NCBI RefSeq assembly: GCF_000632845.1
Contig: NZ_CP007474.1
Span: forward strand, 62,001-126,000
Source: Ehrlichia japonica
GTDB lineage: Bacteria; Pseudomonadota; Alphaproteobacteria; Rickettsiales; Anaplasmataceae
DNA: 64,000 bases
Direction: 5' to 3'
In this document: positions 39,363 through 48,530 of the stretch, piece after piece
Layout: each line of letters starts with the position of its first letter
How positions within the stretch are numbered: position 1 is the stretch's first letter
Translations under genes and position numbers: made by a program
The notes under the pieces: generated by a model
The model's database searches: none
What the model was told of the DNA's origin: nothing
What the model saw: only the letters and a program-made list of their open reading frames with translations

Positions 39363-40144
39363 CAGTGGTAAAAATTTCTAATGTTAGTGAAAAAAATGGC
39401 AATCTTTTTATTGTTTGTTTCTTCTATTACTTCTTGGTCTCGTAGTGATCCTCCAGGTTGGATTATTACACTTATGTTCACAGATGCACTTAGTAATATG
39501 CCGTCTGTAAAAGGGAAGAATGCATCGGATGCTAAATTAATTTAATAAAAAGTCAGTATCAGTGATAAAAATTTCTAATGTTAGTAAAAAACATGACAAT
39601 CTTTTTATTGGTTGCTTCTTCTATTACTTCTTGGTCTCGTAGTGATCCTCCAGGTTGGATTATTACACTTATGTTCACAGATGCACTTAGTAATATGCCG
39701 TCTGTAAAAGGGAAGAATGCATCGGATGCTAAATTAATTTAATAAAAAGTCAGTATCAGTGATAAAAATTTCTAATGTTAGTAAAAAACATGACAATCTT
39801 TTTATTGGTTGCTTCTTCTATTACTTCTTGGTCTCGTAGTGATCCTCCAGGTTGGATTATTACACTTATGTTCACAGATGCACTTAGTAATATACTGTCT
39901 GTAAAAGGGAAGAATGCATCGGATGCTAAATTAATTTAATAAAAAGTCAGTATCAGTGATAAAAATTTCTAATGTTAGTAAAAAACATGACAATCTTTTT
40001 ATTGGTTGCTTCTTCTATTACTTCTTGGTCTCGTAGTGATCCTCCAGGTTGGATTATTGCACTTATGTTCACAGATGCACTTAGTAATATACTGTCTGTG
40101 AAAGGGAAGAATGCATCGGATGCTAAATTAATTTAATAAAAAGT
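39357..40144 (-). pseudogene. Four purH C-terminal fragments
   Basis: Each of the four downstream copies keeps an open minus-strand frame for the PurH C-terminus (LASDAFFPFTD, IIQPGGSLRDQEVIEEA, ending FFTNIRNFYH and a stop). They carry amino-acid changes such as Ser to Gly and Ala to Val, but no frameshift. None has a start codon or the catalytic domains, so these are gene-end fragments. Confidence 0.8.
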
Positions 40145-40330
40145 CAGTATCAGTGATAAAAATTTCTAATGTTAGTAAAAAACATGGCAATCTTTTTATT
40201 ATTTGCTTCTTCTATTACTTCTTGGTCTCGTAGTGATCCTCCAGGTTGGATTATTGCACTTATGTTCACAGATGCACTTAGTAATATACTGTCTGTGAAA
40301 GGGAAGAATGCATCGGATGCTAAAACTGCT
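39357..40330. repeat. Five-copy 197-bp tandem array of the purH 3' end
   Basis: The last about 57 codons of purH plus a short spacer are repeated head-to-tail. The marker CAGTATCAGTG begins at 39554, 39751, 39948 and 40145, exactly 197 bp apart. The first copy has the equivalent CAGTG at 39363, again 197 bp before its counterpart at 39560. The rightmost copy is the real purH end. Copies are nearly identical, but diagnostic bases change stepwise along the array: ATGCCGTCT in copies 1-2 versus ATACTGTCT in 3-5; ATTACACTT in 1-3 versus ATTGCACTT in 4-5; CTGTAAAAG in 1-3 versus CTGTGAAAG in 4-5. Confidence 0.95.
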
Positions 40331-41664
40331 CCTGTGCAATCCAGGGCTTTCTTTATTGCAATTTCAAGGCTATCAACACGACTCATTTGACCAGCTCCAA
40401 CTCCAACTGCACGATGATCTTTTGCGATGACAATTGCATTAGATTTTACATATTTACATACTTTCCATGCAAATAGTAGATTAGAAATGGTCTCATCTGA
40501 TACTGGAAAGTTTGTAACTTGTATTAAGTCTTCCTTTGATATCTGATTTGTATTACTTTCTTGTAGCAAGAATCCATTACTGACATTTTTAATTATATAT
40601 TTTGGTGAGTTATATTCTGTAGATAGTATAACACGTACATTTTTCTTCTTTTGTATGATTTCCATTGCTTTGTCTGTAATTGATGGACCAATTACTACTT
40701 CAATGAAGATTTTGTTTATTTCTTGTGCTATGTCTTCGTTAATTTCTCTGTTTAGTGCAACAATACCGCCAAAGCTACTTTTCGGGTCACAAGAAAAAGC
40801 CTTGTTATATGCAGTTGTGATGTCGTCGGCAATGGCTGCACCACAAGGATTACTATGCTTTATAATTACTGCTGCTGGTTGTGTAAATTCTGCTACTATA
40901 TTTACAGCAGACTCTATGTCTACTATATTATTATAACTTAACTCTTTTCCGTGTAGTTGTTCCAGAGGATATTTATTTTCCGAGCTACTGTAAAATGCAC
41001 CTTTTTGATGTGGATTTTCTCCACACCTGAGAGTTTGTACCTTTGTTCCATGTATAATAAATGTTTCAGGTAAAATATCATTACTATCTTTGCTTATCCA
41101 ATTATATATATTACTGTCATAAGCTGAAGTGATAGCAAAGGCCTTAGTGGCTAGGTGTTTCCTATATGTTAAAGTTGTGGAATTTTGATTATTAATCATT
41201 TCTGTTTTTAATGTATCATAGTCATTGATATCTGATATTACTGTGACATTATGAAAGTTCTTTGCACCAGATCTTAGTAAAGTGACTCCTCCTATATCTA
41301 TTTGTTCTATTATCTCGTTTTCGGTTGAAGTTTTAATATTTGCAATTTGAGAGAAGGGATATAAATTTACAACAACTAAATCTATATCATGTATCCCTAA
41401 GTTTAGAGCTTCTGCAGCGTGTGTATTGCGGTTACTTAGTATCCCCCCATGAATTTTTGGATGTAGACTCTTTACTCTACCACCCATTATTTCTGGAAAA
41501 TTTGTATAATCAGATATCTCTGTTGCTTGTAATCCTGCATCCAATAAAGTTTTATAGGTGCTAGTTGTTGCAATAATCTCTACCTTTTGTTCAATTAGAA
41601 ATTTTGCAAGTTCTATGATATTTATTTTATTATATACAGATATAATTGCTCTTTTTATTTTCAT
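40150..41664 (-). CDS. purH: Bifunctional AICAR transformylase / IMP cyclohydrolase
   Basis: Catalyses the last two steps of purine synthesis: formylation of AICAR and closure to IMP. The 504-residue protein has the MGS-like cyclohydrolase domain (about 1-190, with SVYNKINIIELAKFL and PEIMGGRVKSLHPKIHGGIL) and the transformylase domain with KHSNPCGAA, DPKSSFGGIVALN and the C-terminal IIQPGGSLRDQEVI. The length is normal. It follows fabZ with a 32-bp gap at the end of the rseP-bamA-skp-fabZ run. Its 3' end seeds the 197-bp array downstream. Confidence 0.96.
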   Translation of the reverse strand: MKIKRAIISVYNKINIIELAKFLIEQKVEIIATTSTYKTLLDAGLQATEISDYTNFPEIMGGRVKSLHPKIHGGILSNRNTHAAEALNLGIHDIDLVVVNLYPFSQIANIKTSTENEIIEQIDIGGVTLLRSGAKNFHNVTVISDINDYDTLKTEMINNQNSTTLTYRKHLATKAFAITSAYDSNIYNWISKDSNDILPETFIIHGTKVQTLRCGENPHQKGAFYSSSENKYPLEQLHGKELSYNNIVDIESAVNIVAEFTQPAAVIIKHSNPCGAAIADDITTAYNKAFSCDPKSSFGGIVALNREINEDIAQEINKIFIEVVIGPSITDKAMEIIQKKKNVRVILSTEYNSPKYIIKNVSNGFLLQESNTNQISKEDLIQVTNFPVSDETISNLLFAWKVCKYVKSNAIVIAKDHRAVGVGAGQMSRVDSLEIAIKKALDCTGAVLASDAFFPFTDSILLSASVNISAIIQPGGSLRDQEVIEEANNKKIAMFFTNIRNFYH

Positions 41665-41696
41665 ATTTTTCTACATTAATATACACATTAAAAAAA

Positions 41697-42143
41697 TCAC
41701 ACTGCATTTTGCTTAATCATTGCTAGAATTTGTGCTTCCGCTACAAGTGTATCCTCTACATGTGCATAACACTGAAACCTGCATGTATTTTTTCTCCTAT
41801 GTATGACACTTACTTTAAAAATTAACGTATCACCTGGAATCACAGGTTTGCGAAATTTTGCTAGCTCTATTGACATGAAATATACTGAATAGTTCTGCAT
41901 GTTGTGTTTTTGAGTGTCAGATATTACACATATTATACATGCTTGTGCCATAGCTTCTACAATAAGTACACCAGGCATGATTGGATTACCAGGGAAATGG
42001 CCAATAAAGAAAGGTTCATTAAAAGTAACGTTTTTTATTGCTATTACAGATTCATTAGGTGTGCATGCAGTTACTTTATCAATTAACAAAAAAGGATATG
42101 AATGTGGTATCATCTTTATGATTTCTTGAATATTGAACTGCAT
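41697..42143 (-). CDS. fabZ: 3-hydroxyacyl-ACP dehydratase FabZ
   Basis: Dehydrates 3-hydroxyacyl-ACP in fatty acid elongation. The 148-residue hot-dog-fold protein has HSYPFLLID near residue 14, the catalytic His49 in GHFPGNPIMPGV, and Glu63 in VEAMAQ. In most Gram-negatives fabZ follows lpxD and precedes lpxA/lpxB. Here both are missing and skp is directly upstream, in keeping with loss of lipid A synthesis in Ehrlichia. Confidence 0.95.
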   Translation of the reverse strand: MQFNIQEIIKMIPHSYPFLLIDKVTACTPNESVIAIKNVTFNEPFFIGHFPGNPIMPGVLIVEAMAQACIICVISDTQKHNMQNYSVYFMSIELAKFRKPVIPGDTLIFKVSVIHRRKNTCRFQCYAHVEDTLVAEAQILAMIKQNAV

Positions 42144-42164
42144 ACAAATTCCTTAATTAATGTA

Positions 42165-42713
42165 TCATTTCTTTATTTCTATGTTTGGTAATTCTTTATT
42201 CAATCTTTCTAATACTTCGTTAGAAAAATCTATACCATCAGCAGCGTAAAATACTTGATTCTTCTTCATTAAAAACAAGACTAAACTAACATTTTGTTCC
42301 TTTGCTATCTTAGCTGAGATGTTTTTAATCTTGTTGTAAACCATCTCCATAGCATTCATGTACATGTTTTCTAATTCTGAGCCTTTTATAGAAATGTCTT
42401 GTTGTAGATTTGATACCTTTGTTTTAAAATCTGCAACCTTCTTTTCAAAAGCCTCAGCACTTAAAATAGCTTTTTGCTTGCTTAAATCTTCTTCGATTTT
42501 ATGTAATTCTTCTTCTCTTGCTGCAAAACTTTTCTGTAATTCTGCTCTTTTATCGTCTAGTTGTGTTCTAATGCTTTTTACTGATAATGCTTCAGATATA
42601 ATTACATCACGGTCAATAAAAGCTATAGGGATGCTCTGATTATCTTTTGCCAGAACCTGACAGGTTAAACCAAATAGTAGTATAAAAACAGTTGAAAATA
42701 ATCTTAATCGCAT
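42165..42713 (-). CDS. skp: OmpH/Skp family periplasmic chaperone
   Basis: Trimeric periplasmic chaperone holding unfolded outer membrane proteins. The 182-residue protein has a signal peptide (MRLRLFSTVFILLFGLTCQVLA). The body is a long charged helix pair, about residues 45-135, with heptad-like pattern (KRAELQKSFAAREEELHKIEEDL), as in the tentacles of Skp. It lies between bamA (15-bp gap) and fabZ (21-bp gap). Probable clients include BamA substrates such as the Map1-family proteins. Confidence 0.9.
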   Translation of the reverse strand: MRLRLFSTVFILLFGLTCQVLAKDNQSIPIAFIDRDVIISEALSVKSIRTQLDDKRAELQKSFAAREEELHKIEEDLSKQKAILSAEAFEKKVADFKTKVSNLQQDISIKGSELENMYMNAMEMVYNKIKNISAKIAKEQNVSLVLFLMKKNQVFYAADGIDFSNEVLERLNKELPNIEIKK

Positions 42714-42728
42714 AAATACCTCTTTTTT

Positions 42729-45056
42729 TTATTGCATTGAAAATCTTATCATATCTGTAATATCGTAACCTTCTTTTAATATAGGGAACCCAAAATCTAA
42801 TCTCATTGGCCCAAATGGGGAACGCCATGAAAAACCAAAGCCAACAGAAAGTCTTAATGATTTATTCTCATGGTATTCTTTATCTGTGTAGTCAAGGCCA
42901 AATAAAGTTGCTGCATCAATGAAGAGAGAGCCTTTTATTCCCAAATCATCTGGTAGCCCTATAGGAAAATCAACTTGGTTAATCATATTAAAGTAGAATT
43001 TTCCACCTAATGCATCTAATGTATTTTTATCTCTTGGTCCTATACCTGATGCATGAAACCCTCTAATTTCATTGCTTCCTATTATGAAACGTTGATTTAT
43101 CTTTACTTGTTCATTGCTTTTATATGAAAAAACGTATCCCATAGAAGTTTTTACACTTAGAAGAATATCATTGTTAACTTTTGGGAAAATCTCTCTGCTA
43201 TAATTAATCGAACCTTCAGTTTTAATGTAATGTAATGTTCCACCTAAACCGGAAAAACTTTGGTGAAGCTTAATAAGGTATCCATCTTTAATTTTAGACA
43301 AGTTATCAAATTTGCGAAACTGCAAGGAATATCCAACAGATGAATCAATATTTCTACCAGCTTGTTCTTTGATTAACTCAGATGCAGTGTCATTAACATT
43401 ATATACGTTTACATGCCTATAAGAATAATTCAATGAAAGATTGAGATCATCAGTTATATCATGTGATGTGTGTAACATAAAGCCAGCATTACTACTACTA
43501 AAAGCAGCTTCTGTATTACCTGTAAATTTAGTACTTGGATTCATAAGATTTGGAGAATCTTTACCTCCTGGTTTGTTTTGATGTGCATAAAATAAACCAA
43601 ATCCTATTGCTGAATCAGTGTCCGAAAAATTTGGTACTATGAAATCAATACTACTAGACAAGGAAGAAGTAGATTTTTCTGCTTGTAAAGATAGTATTTT
43701 TCCAGTGCCAAGTAAATTTCTCTCTTGTATGTTTACTTTGCCTACAAGCCCAGTAACGCTAGAAAATCCTGCTGATACAGCAAATGTACCAGTACCTCTT
43801 TCTTTGACTTGAAAAGTCAAATCAACTAAACTGTCGTTTATTTTATGATTTTCTACATTTACAGATTCGAAAAAACCTAATCCTAATATATTTTTATAAG
43901 ATCTGCTGATGACACTAGCATTATATATGTCACCTTCAGAAATATTCAGCTTCCGCCTAATTACTTGATCCAAAGTGGTCTTATTATTAGTAATGCTTAT
44001 CTTATTAATATAAACTTTATTTCCTGTATATATTATGTAATCTATATCAACTACATCATCTTTTATACGGTATTCATGTTTTATATCTGAAAAAAAGTTA
44101 CCATTATTATTTAAATGTTGAGTGATTTTTTCGATAGAATTATTAATGGATTCTCGATTAAATATATCTCCATTTTTTGATAATATAAGATTCTGGATTT
44201 CTTCCTTTAATTGTTGATGATTGTTGACTTGTTTATCTATAATTATATTGCTATTACCAAATTTATACCTTATTCCTTCTTCAAGAGAAAAAATAAGATT
44301 AATGTTATTATCATCTCTCATTTCTGGTACTATGGATTTGATCTTAAAATCTATAAAACCTTTAGATGTGTAAAAGTTATATAAACCTGCTTGGTCAAGC
44401 ATTAACCTTTCAGAAGTGAATTTTGTATTACTATTGAATATTTTATAAGGATAATATTCAGTTGATTGTATGACTTTTTTGAGTATGCTATCTGGAAAAA
44501 ATTTATTCCCAATAAACCGGATAGTTTTTATTTTTGATGTTGGTCCTTCATTTATTTTGATAATTATGTCTATTTTATTGTTTTCGAGCTCTTTTATTTC
44601 ATAATCAATTTTTGCACTTAACTTACCTTTACTTTGGTATAATAGTAACAAGTTTGATATATCTTGTTGTAGCTTTGATTTTGTGAAAACTGCTAACTTT
44701 TTTAATTTTAGAATGTCATTTAGCAAATCCTTTTTGTTAAATTCTTTGTTCCCATAAAAAACTATGTTATTGATAACAGGATTTTCCTTTACATTAATTA
44801 CTAAATAATTGTCCTTATTAACATGTACTTCAACATGTGAAAATAATTGTGTTAAGTATAGGTTCTTAATAATTTGATCAATAGTGTCCTGTGTTACATT
44901 ATCTTGTAAATTAACTTTTGAGTAAAAATATATAGTTTTATAATCTAGCCTATGATTGCCATTGACTTGAACTTGTTTAACTTTAGTGTTTAAAACCTCT
45001 GCATTTGCAAAAGAAGAAGTAAATAATACTAAAATAATAATAATAACGTATCTCAT
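42729..45056 (-). CDS. bamA: Outer membrane protein assembly factor BamA (Omp85)
   Basis: Core of the machine inserting beta-barrels into the outer membrane. The 775-residue protein has a signal peptide (residues 1-19, ending FANA), five POTRA-like repeats to about residue 400, and the C-terminal barrel with GTGKILSLQAEKS, a DSSVGYSLQFRK strand and the lid-loop region FIIGSNEIRGFHASGIGPRD (VRGF/Y motif as IRGF). It ends LRLDFGFPILK... with terminal MIRFSMQ, so no terminal aromatic residue. It follows rseP with four bases between and precedes skp. Confidence 0.96.
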   Translation of the reverse strand: MRYVIIIILVLFTSSFANAEVLNTKVKQVQVNGNHRLDYKTIYFYSKVNLQDNVTQDTIDQIIKNLYLTQLFSHVEVHVNKDNYLVINVKENPVINNIVFYGNKEFNKKDLLNDILKLKKLAVFTKSKLQQDISNLLLLYQSKGKLSAKIDYEIKELENNKIDIIIKINEGPTSKIKTIRFIGNKFFPDSILKKVIQSTEYYPYKIFNSNTKFTSERLMLDQAGLYNFYTSKGFIDFKIKSIVPEMRDDNNINLIFSLEEGIRYKFGNSNIIIDKQVNNHQQLKEEIQNLILSKNGDIFNRESINNSIEKITQHLNNNGNFFSDIKHEYRIKDDVVDIDYIIYTGNKVYINKISITNNKTTLDQVIRRKLNISEGDIYNASVISRSYKNILGLGFFESVNVENHKINDSLVDLTFQVKERGTGTFAVSAGFSSVTGLVGKVNIQERNLLGTGKILSLQAEKSTSSLSSSIDFIVPNFSDTDSAIGFGLFYAHQNKPGGKDSPNLMNPSTKFTGNTEAAFSSSNAGFMLHTSHDITDDLNLSLNYSYRHVNVYNVNDTASELIKEQAGRNIDSSVGYSLQFRKFDNLSKIKDGYLIKLHQSFSGLGGTLHYIKTEGSINYSREIFPKVNNDILLSVKTSMGYVFSYKSNEQVKINQRFIIGSNEIRGFHASGIGPRDKNTLDALGGKFYFNMINQVDFPIGLPDDLGIKGSLFIDAATLFGLDYTDKEYHENKSLRLSVGFGFSWRSPFGPMRLDFGFPILKEGYDITDMIRFSMQ

Positions 45057-45060
45057 AAAA

Positions 45061-46203
45061 CTACTTAAACATACTTTTTATATCATTAAATGTGGCAAGA
45101 ATCATTAAAGATAACAGAAGCATTAACCCGATGGTAGATATACATTGCTGGTATCTAGGATTGAGTTGTTTACGTCGTAATATAGCTTGAACAAAATATT
45201 GAAAAATATGTCCCCCATCTAACATAGGAACTGGTAGTAGATTCATTATGCCCAGATTAATAGAAATCATGGCCATGCACAACAATACTTCATTATGTTT
45301 TACTGATTCTCCAGAATATTGGGCAATGCGTATAGGACCACCTAATTCAGAAATACTACGTTTTCCTGTTAACATTTGTCCCAAAATCTGAAAGATTGAT
45401 TTTGATAACAGATAAGTGTAATTAATAGATTGAACAAAAGCATTACTAATACTTAGTTTTTGAAATTCATAATTACTGAATGTATTACTTATTGTTACCC
45501 CTAAAAATGGCCTTTTTTTTACGCTGCCGAACAGTCCTTTTTCTTCCTTGATAGTTGGCTTAACTTTGATATTATGAATATGTCCATCACGCGAATATTC
45601 TATAGTTAACTCTTGGTTATCTTTTGTGTATTTTTCTATATGCTGCTTGATTTCCTCAAACCATTTAATCTGATGGTCATTGATTTTGAGTATTATATCT
45701 CCTGGTGCTAATCCAACATGTTCTGCTACGCTATCTTGTACTATACCTCCAATAACAGAATTATGCTTCATCATGCCTTTAGTAGTAAAGAACATCATAA
45801 GTATTACTATAGCAAAAAGCAGGTTTGCTAATGGTCCAGCAAAGACAATAAAGAATTTTTGATATAAAGGCTTTTCACAAAATGCAAACAACTTGTCTTC
45901 TTCGGATAAATGCTGAGAACTTGCTCTAGCCCCAGATGGGTCGTCATCTCCTAACATTTTTACATATCCACCTATTGGTATTACACTAAATTTCCACCTT
46001 GTTCCGGATTTGTCGTTAATCCCAAATAACTCTGGTCCAAACCCTATAGAAAAAACTTCGACCTTCACATTGCATAGTTTTGCAACAATATAATGACCAT
46101 ATTCATGAACAAAAACTATAACAGACATTATAATAAGAAACGATAGCAAATAGAATGAACCGTTATTGAGTACATGATACAGATTATCAATAATACTTGT
46201 CAT
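45061..46203 (-). CDS. rseP: RIP metalloprotease RseP (site-2 protease)
   Basis: Intramembrane zinc protease, M50 family. 380 residues from the ATG at 46203 (an earlier ATG at 46224 adds seven). HEYGH (33-37) in the first TM supplies two zinc ligands and the catalytic Glu. A single PDZ domain (about 120-200, AEHVGLAPGDIILKINDHQI) follows. The third ligand is in MLDGGHIFQYF near the C-terminus. E. coli RseP has two PDZ domains; the shorter form is common in alphaproteobacteria. First gene of the envelope run rseP-bamA-skp-fabZ-purH; divergent from sdhE with a 119-bp gap. Confidence 0.95.
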   Translation of the reverse strand: MTSIIDNLYHVLNNGSFYLLSFLIIMSVIVFVHEYGHYIVAKLCNVKVEVFSIGFGPELFGINDKSGTRWKFSVIPIGGYVKMLGDDDPSGARASSQHLSEEDKLFAFCEKPLYQKFFIVFAGPLANLLFAIVILMMFFTTKGMMKHNSVIGGIVQDSVAEHVGLAPGDIILKINDHQIKWFEEIKQHIEKYTKDNQELTIEYSRDGHIHNIKVKPTIKEEKGLFGSVKKRPFLGVTISNTFSNYEFQKLSISNAFVQSINYTYLLSKSIFQILGQMLTGKRSISELGGPIRIAQYSGESVKHNEVLLCMAMISINLGIMNLLPVPMLDGGHIFQYFVQAILRRKQLNPRYQQCISTIGLMLLLSLMILATFNDIKSMFK

Positions 46204-46322
46204 AGGTAGAATACTACATGTCATTAAAACTAAGTTGGATGATATAGTATATTTATATGGTTGACAACATAATATGTAATAATTTTAATTGGAAGATTTG
46301 AGAGATATTAGACACAAATTTT

Positions 46323-46604
46323 ATGAATGAATTGCTAGTGAAACGTAAGGAATTATTGTACAGGAGTTTACATAGAGGGTGCAAAGAAATGGATATAATA
46401 CTTGGTAATTTTGCTTCGCATTACATTCATCTCTTATCTTCTGAAGACATTGGTAAATATGAGACAATTGTGAGTACTAATGATCATCAGCTTTATAAAT
46501 ATATTATAGGACAGGAGCCAATTCCACAGTATTTAGATAATAACATTATGAAAAGTATTATAAACTTTAATGAATCGTTAGTAAGGTCGAAGTTTTTAGA
46601 TTAG
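46323..46604 (+). CDS. sdhE: Succinate dehydrogenase assembly factor SdhE
   Basis: A 93-residue member of the SdhE/SDHAF2 (DUF339) family that promotes covalent flavinylation of the SdhA subunit. The signature is clear: RKELLYRSLHRGCKEMDIIL, containing RGxxExD (Arg38-Gly39-x2-Glu42-x-Asp44 by eye) and then LGNFA. The rest is helical, as expected. The sdh genes are not adjacent. It fits with icd and sucB as TCA-cycle functions. Confidence 0.86.
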   Translation: MNELLVKRKELLYRSLHRGCKEMDIILGNFASHYIHLLSSEDIGKYETIVSTNDHQLYKYIIGQEPIPQYLDNNIMKSIINFNESLVRSKFLD

Positions 46605-46906
46605 CATAAGTAATGTGTAATATGTTTGATCTTGTTGAGAAATATTTATTAGTATTTTGTATCAGTTATTGGTAATCTTTAACATGTTTGTTAATTATTG
46701 AATTTATTATATAAATAAATTAGAATATGAAGCTGATTATCAATTATCTAGTGAAGAATAAATAATTTTATTTTTTTATGTTAATTTAAAAATAAAATTG
46801 TATTTTTAGTGTTAATACTTTTTTAAGTATACAAACTTATAGTTGCTATGTGTGTCTTCTTAATAAATTTATAATTAATATTATGTCTGTTTAAAATGTT
46901 ATAAAT
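46605..46906. other. Spacer before the DsbD-like gene
   Basis: 302 bp, very AT-rich. I see no gene, repeat or hairpin. Confidence 0.5.
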
Positions 46907-48124
46907 ATGTTTTTTAATGCTGATTCAATATATATTTTAATATGTGCTTTGCTTGGTGGTATTATTTTAAATTGTATGCCATGTGTGTTTCCTGTCTTAT
47001 CATTAAAAATAATGTCAATGATTAAAAATGCTCAGAATGGCAAAGTGTCACTAAAAGCTGATGGAATATCATATACTCTTGGAGTTATGGTTAGTATGTT
47101 TCTATTGTCTTCGGTGCTTTTAGTGTTACGTCATTTTGGCTATCTGATAAGTTGGGGATATCAGATGCAATCTCCAATATTAATTACTTTATTGATGTAT
47201 GTAATGTTTTTGATGGGATTATCTTTTTCTGGTTTTTACGATTTGCCATTTATTGTTCCTAGTTTTAATAAAGTTAAATCTAAAGAAGGATTAATAGGTA
47301 GTTTTATTGTAGGGATATTATCAACATTTATTGCTACTCCGTGCACTGCTCCTTTTATGGTATCTGCTGTCACTGTTGCTTTAAATCAACCAAATCTCTA
47401 TTCATTGTTGATTTTTCAAGTGCTTGGTTTTGGAATAGCATTACCTTATTTATTATTGTCATTTTTTCCAGGGTTATTGAAGCTCACTCCTAAGCCAGGT
47501 AGATGGATGGAAATTTTACAAAGGTTTTTAGCTTTTCCACTTTATTTTTCTGCCGCATGGTTGCTCTGCATCTTAATAAAGCAAGAGGGACCAGAAATAT
47601 TATTTGCTGTGTTGTCTTGTGCTATATTGATTGTTATGGGGATATGGATTATGAAATTTATAAGATCTTGGAAGCCTATGAGTAAATTTATAATTTGCTT
47701 ATGTTTGTTGTTTATAGCAATTTCTCCTTTGTATTTTGAGTCAGTAAAAGAATTTGTAATGAAACATAAAGAAGAGAAGCATATTGTAGTAGTGGAGTTT
47801 TCTCAAACAAAGTTAGAGCAACTTCTTAAAGCAAAAAAGACGGTGTTACTGTCTGTAGGTGCAGATTGGTGTTTGACATGTAAGGTTAATGAGAGAGTTT
47901 TTCAATTAGACACTATAAAAACTTTATTTATGAAGAAAAGTATTTACTATATGAAAGGTGATTTAACTTCTAAGAATCCTGAGCTTACAGATTATATTAA
48001 CCAACTAGATAAAAATAGCATACCACTTTATGTATTGTATGTTAATGGGGTTAAGGTTAAAGTTTTGCCGCAAGTTCTCAGTGAAAAGATAGTAGTTGAT
48101 ATTATAAATCAATATGTAAAATAA
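46907..48124 (+). CDS. DsbD-like thiol:disulfide interchange membrane protein
   Basis: Transfers reducing power from cytoplasmic thioredoxin across the inner membrane. The 405-residue protein has eight or so TM helices with the paired cysteines LNCMPCVFPV (helix 1) and ATPCTAPFM (helix 4). A C-terminal thioredoxin-like domain follows with WCLTCK (near residue 325) and a cis-Pro region KNSIPLYVLYV. The N-terminal periplasmic immunoglobulin-like domain of E. coli DsbD is absent, and the protein starts right at the first TM. Partner oxidoreductases are not adjacent. Confidence 0.9.
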   Translation: MFFNADSIYILICALLGGIILNCMPCVFPVLSLKIMSMIKNAQNGKVSLKADGISYTLGVMVSMFLLSSVLLVLRHFGYLISWGYQMQSPILITLLMYVMFLMGLSFSGFYDLPFIVPSFNKVKSKEGLIGSFIVGILSTFIATPCTAPFMVSAVTVALNQPNLYSLLIFQVLGFGIALPYLLLSFFPGLLKLTPKPGRWMEILQRFLAFPLYFSAAWLLCILIKQEGPEILFAVLSCAILIVMGIWIMKFIRSWKPMSKFIICLCLLFIAISPLYFESVKEFVMKHKEEKHIVVVEFSQTKLEQLLKAKKTVLLSVGADWCLTCKVNERVFQLDTIKTLFMKKSIYYMKGDLTSKNPELTDYINQLDKNSIPLYVLYVNGVKVKVLPQVLSEKIVVDIINQYVK

Positions 48125-48530
48125 GAGAATTTTTATTGTAATAATGCTGTATTGAATTCTATTAATTGTAGATGGCTGTTAGTACAGTTAATTCGTTATT
48201 GCAAGGGGTATATTGCAAATTTGAGAAATGGTTTTAATAATTTCTGTAGTGTATGTTCCTATTTAGATGTATACAAGGTTTATAATGTTAACATAATTAA
48301 AAATTTTCAACTGGGATTATCATGAGTAAGATAAGAGTGAACAGTATATACGTGTTTCAGGTTATAGTGCAATAGTAAGTTTATGTATATCAATAGAGTA
48401 TAGTAAAAATTAGAAAAGTTTCATAATATACGTAGATTTAGGAATTAATCTTTTTGCTGATGCAAACTAATTAGCCTCACGTTAACTGTAGCAATACATC
48501 CCATCGAAATTTTTAGTTATGCTCTAGTTG
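48125..48530. other. Convergent spacer
   Basis: 406 bp between the DsbD-like and PBP5-like genes. A slightly GC-richer patch lies at about 48474-48510, without ORF or hairpin that I can define. Confidence 0.45.

Noticed and set aside
39357-40330. CRISPR array
   Set aside because: Units are 197 bp, contiguous and without spacers, and derive from purH; no cas genes in the window.
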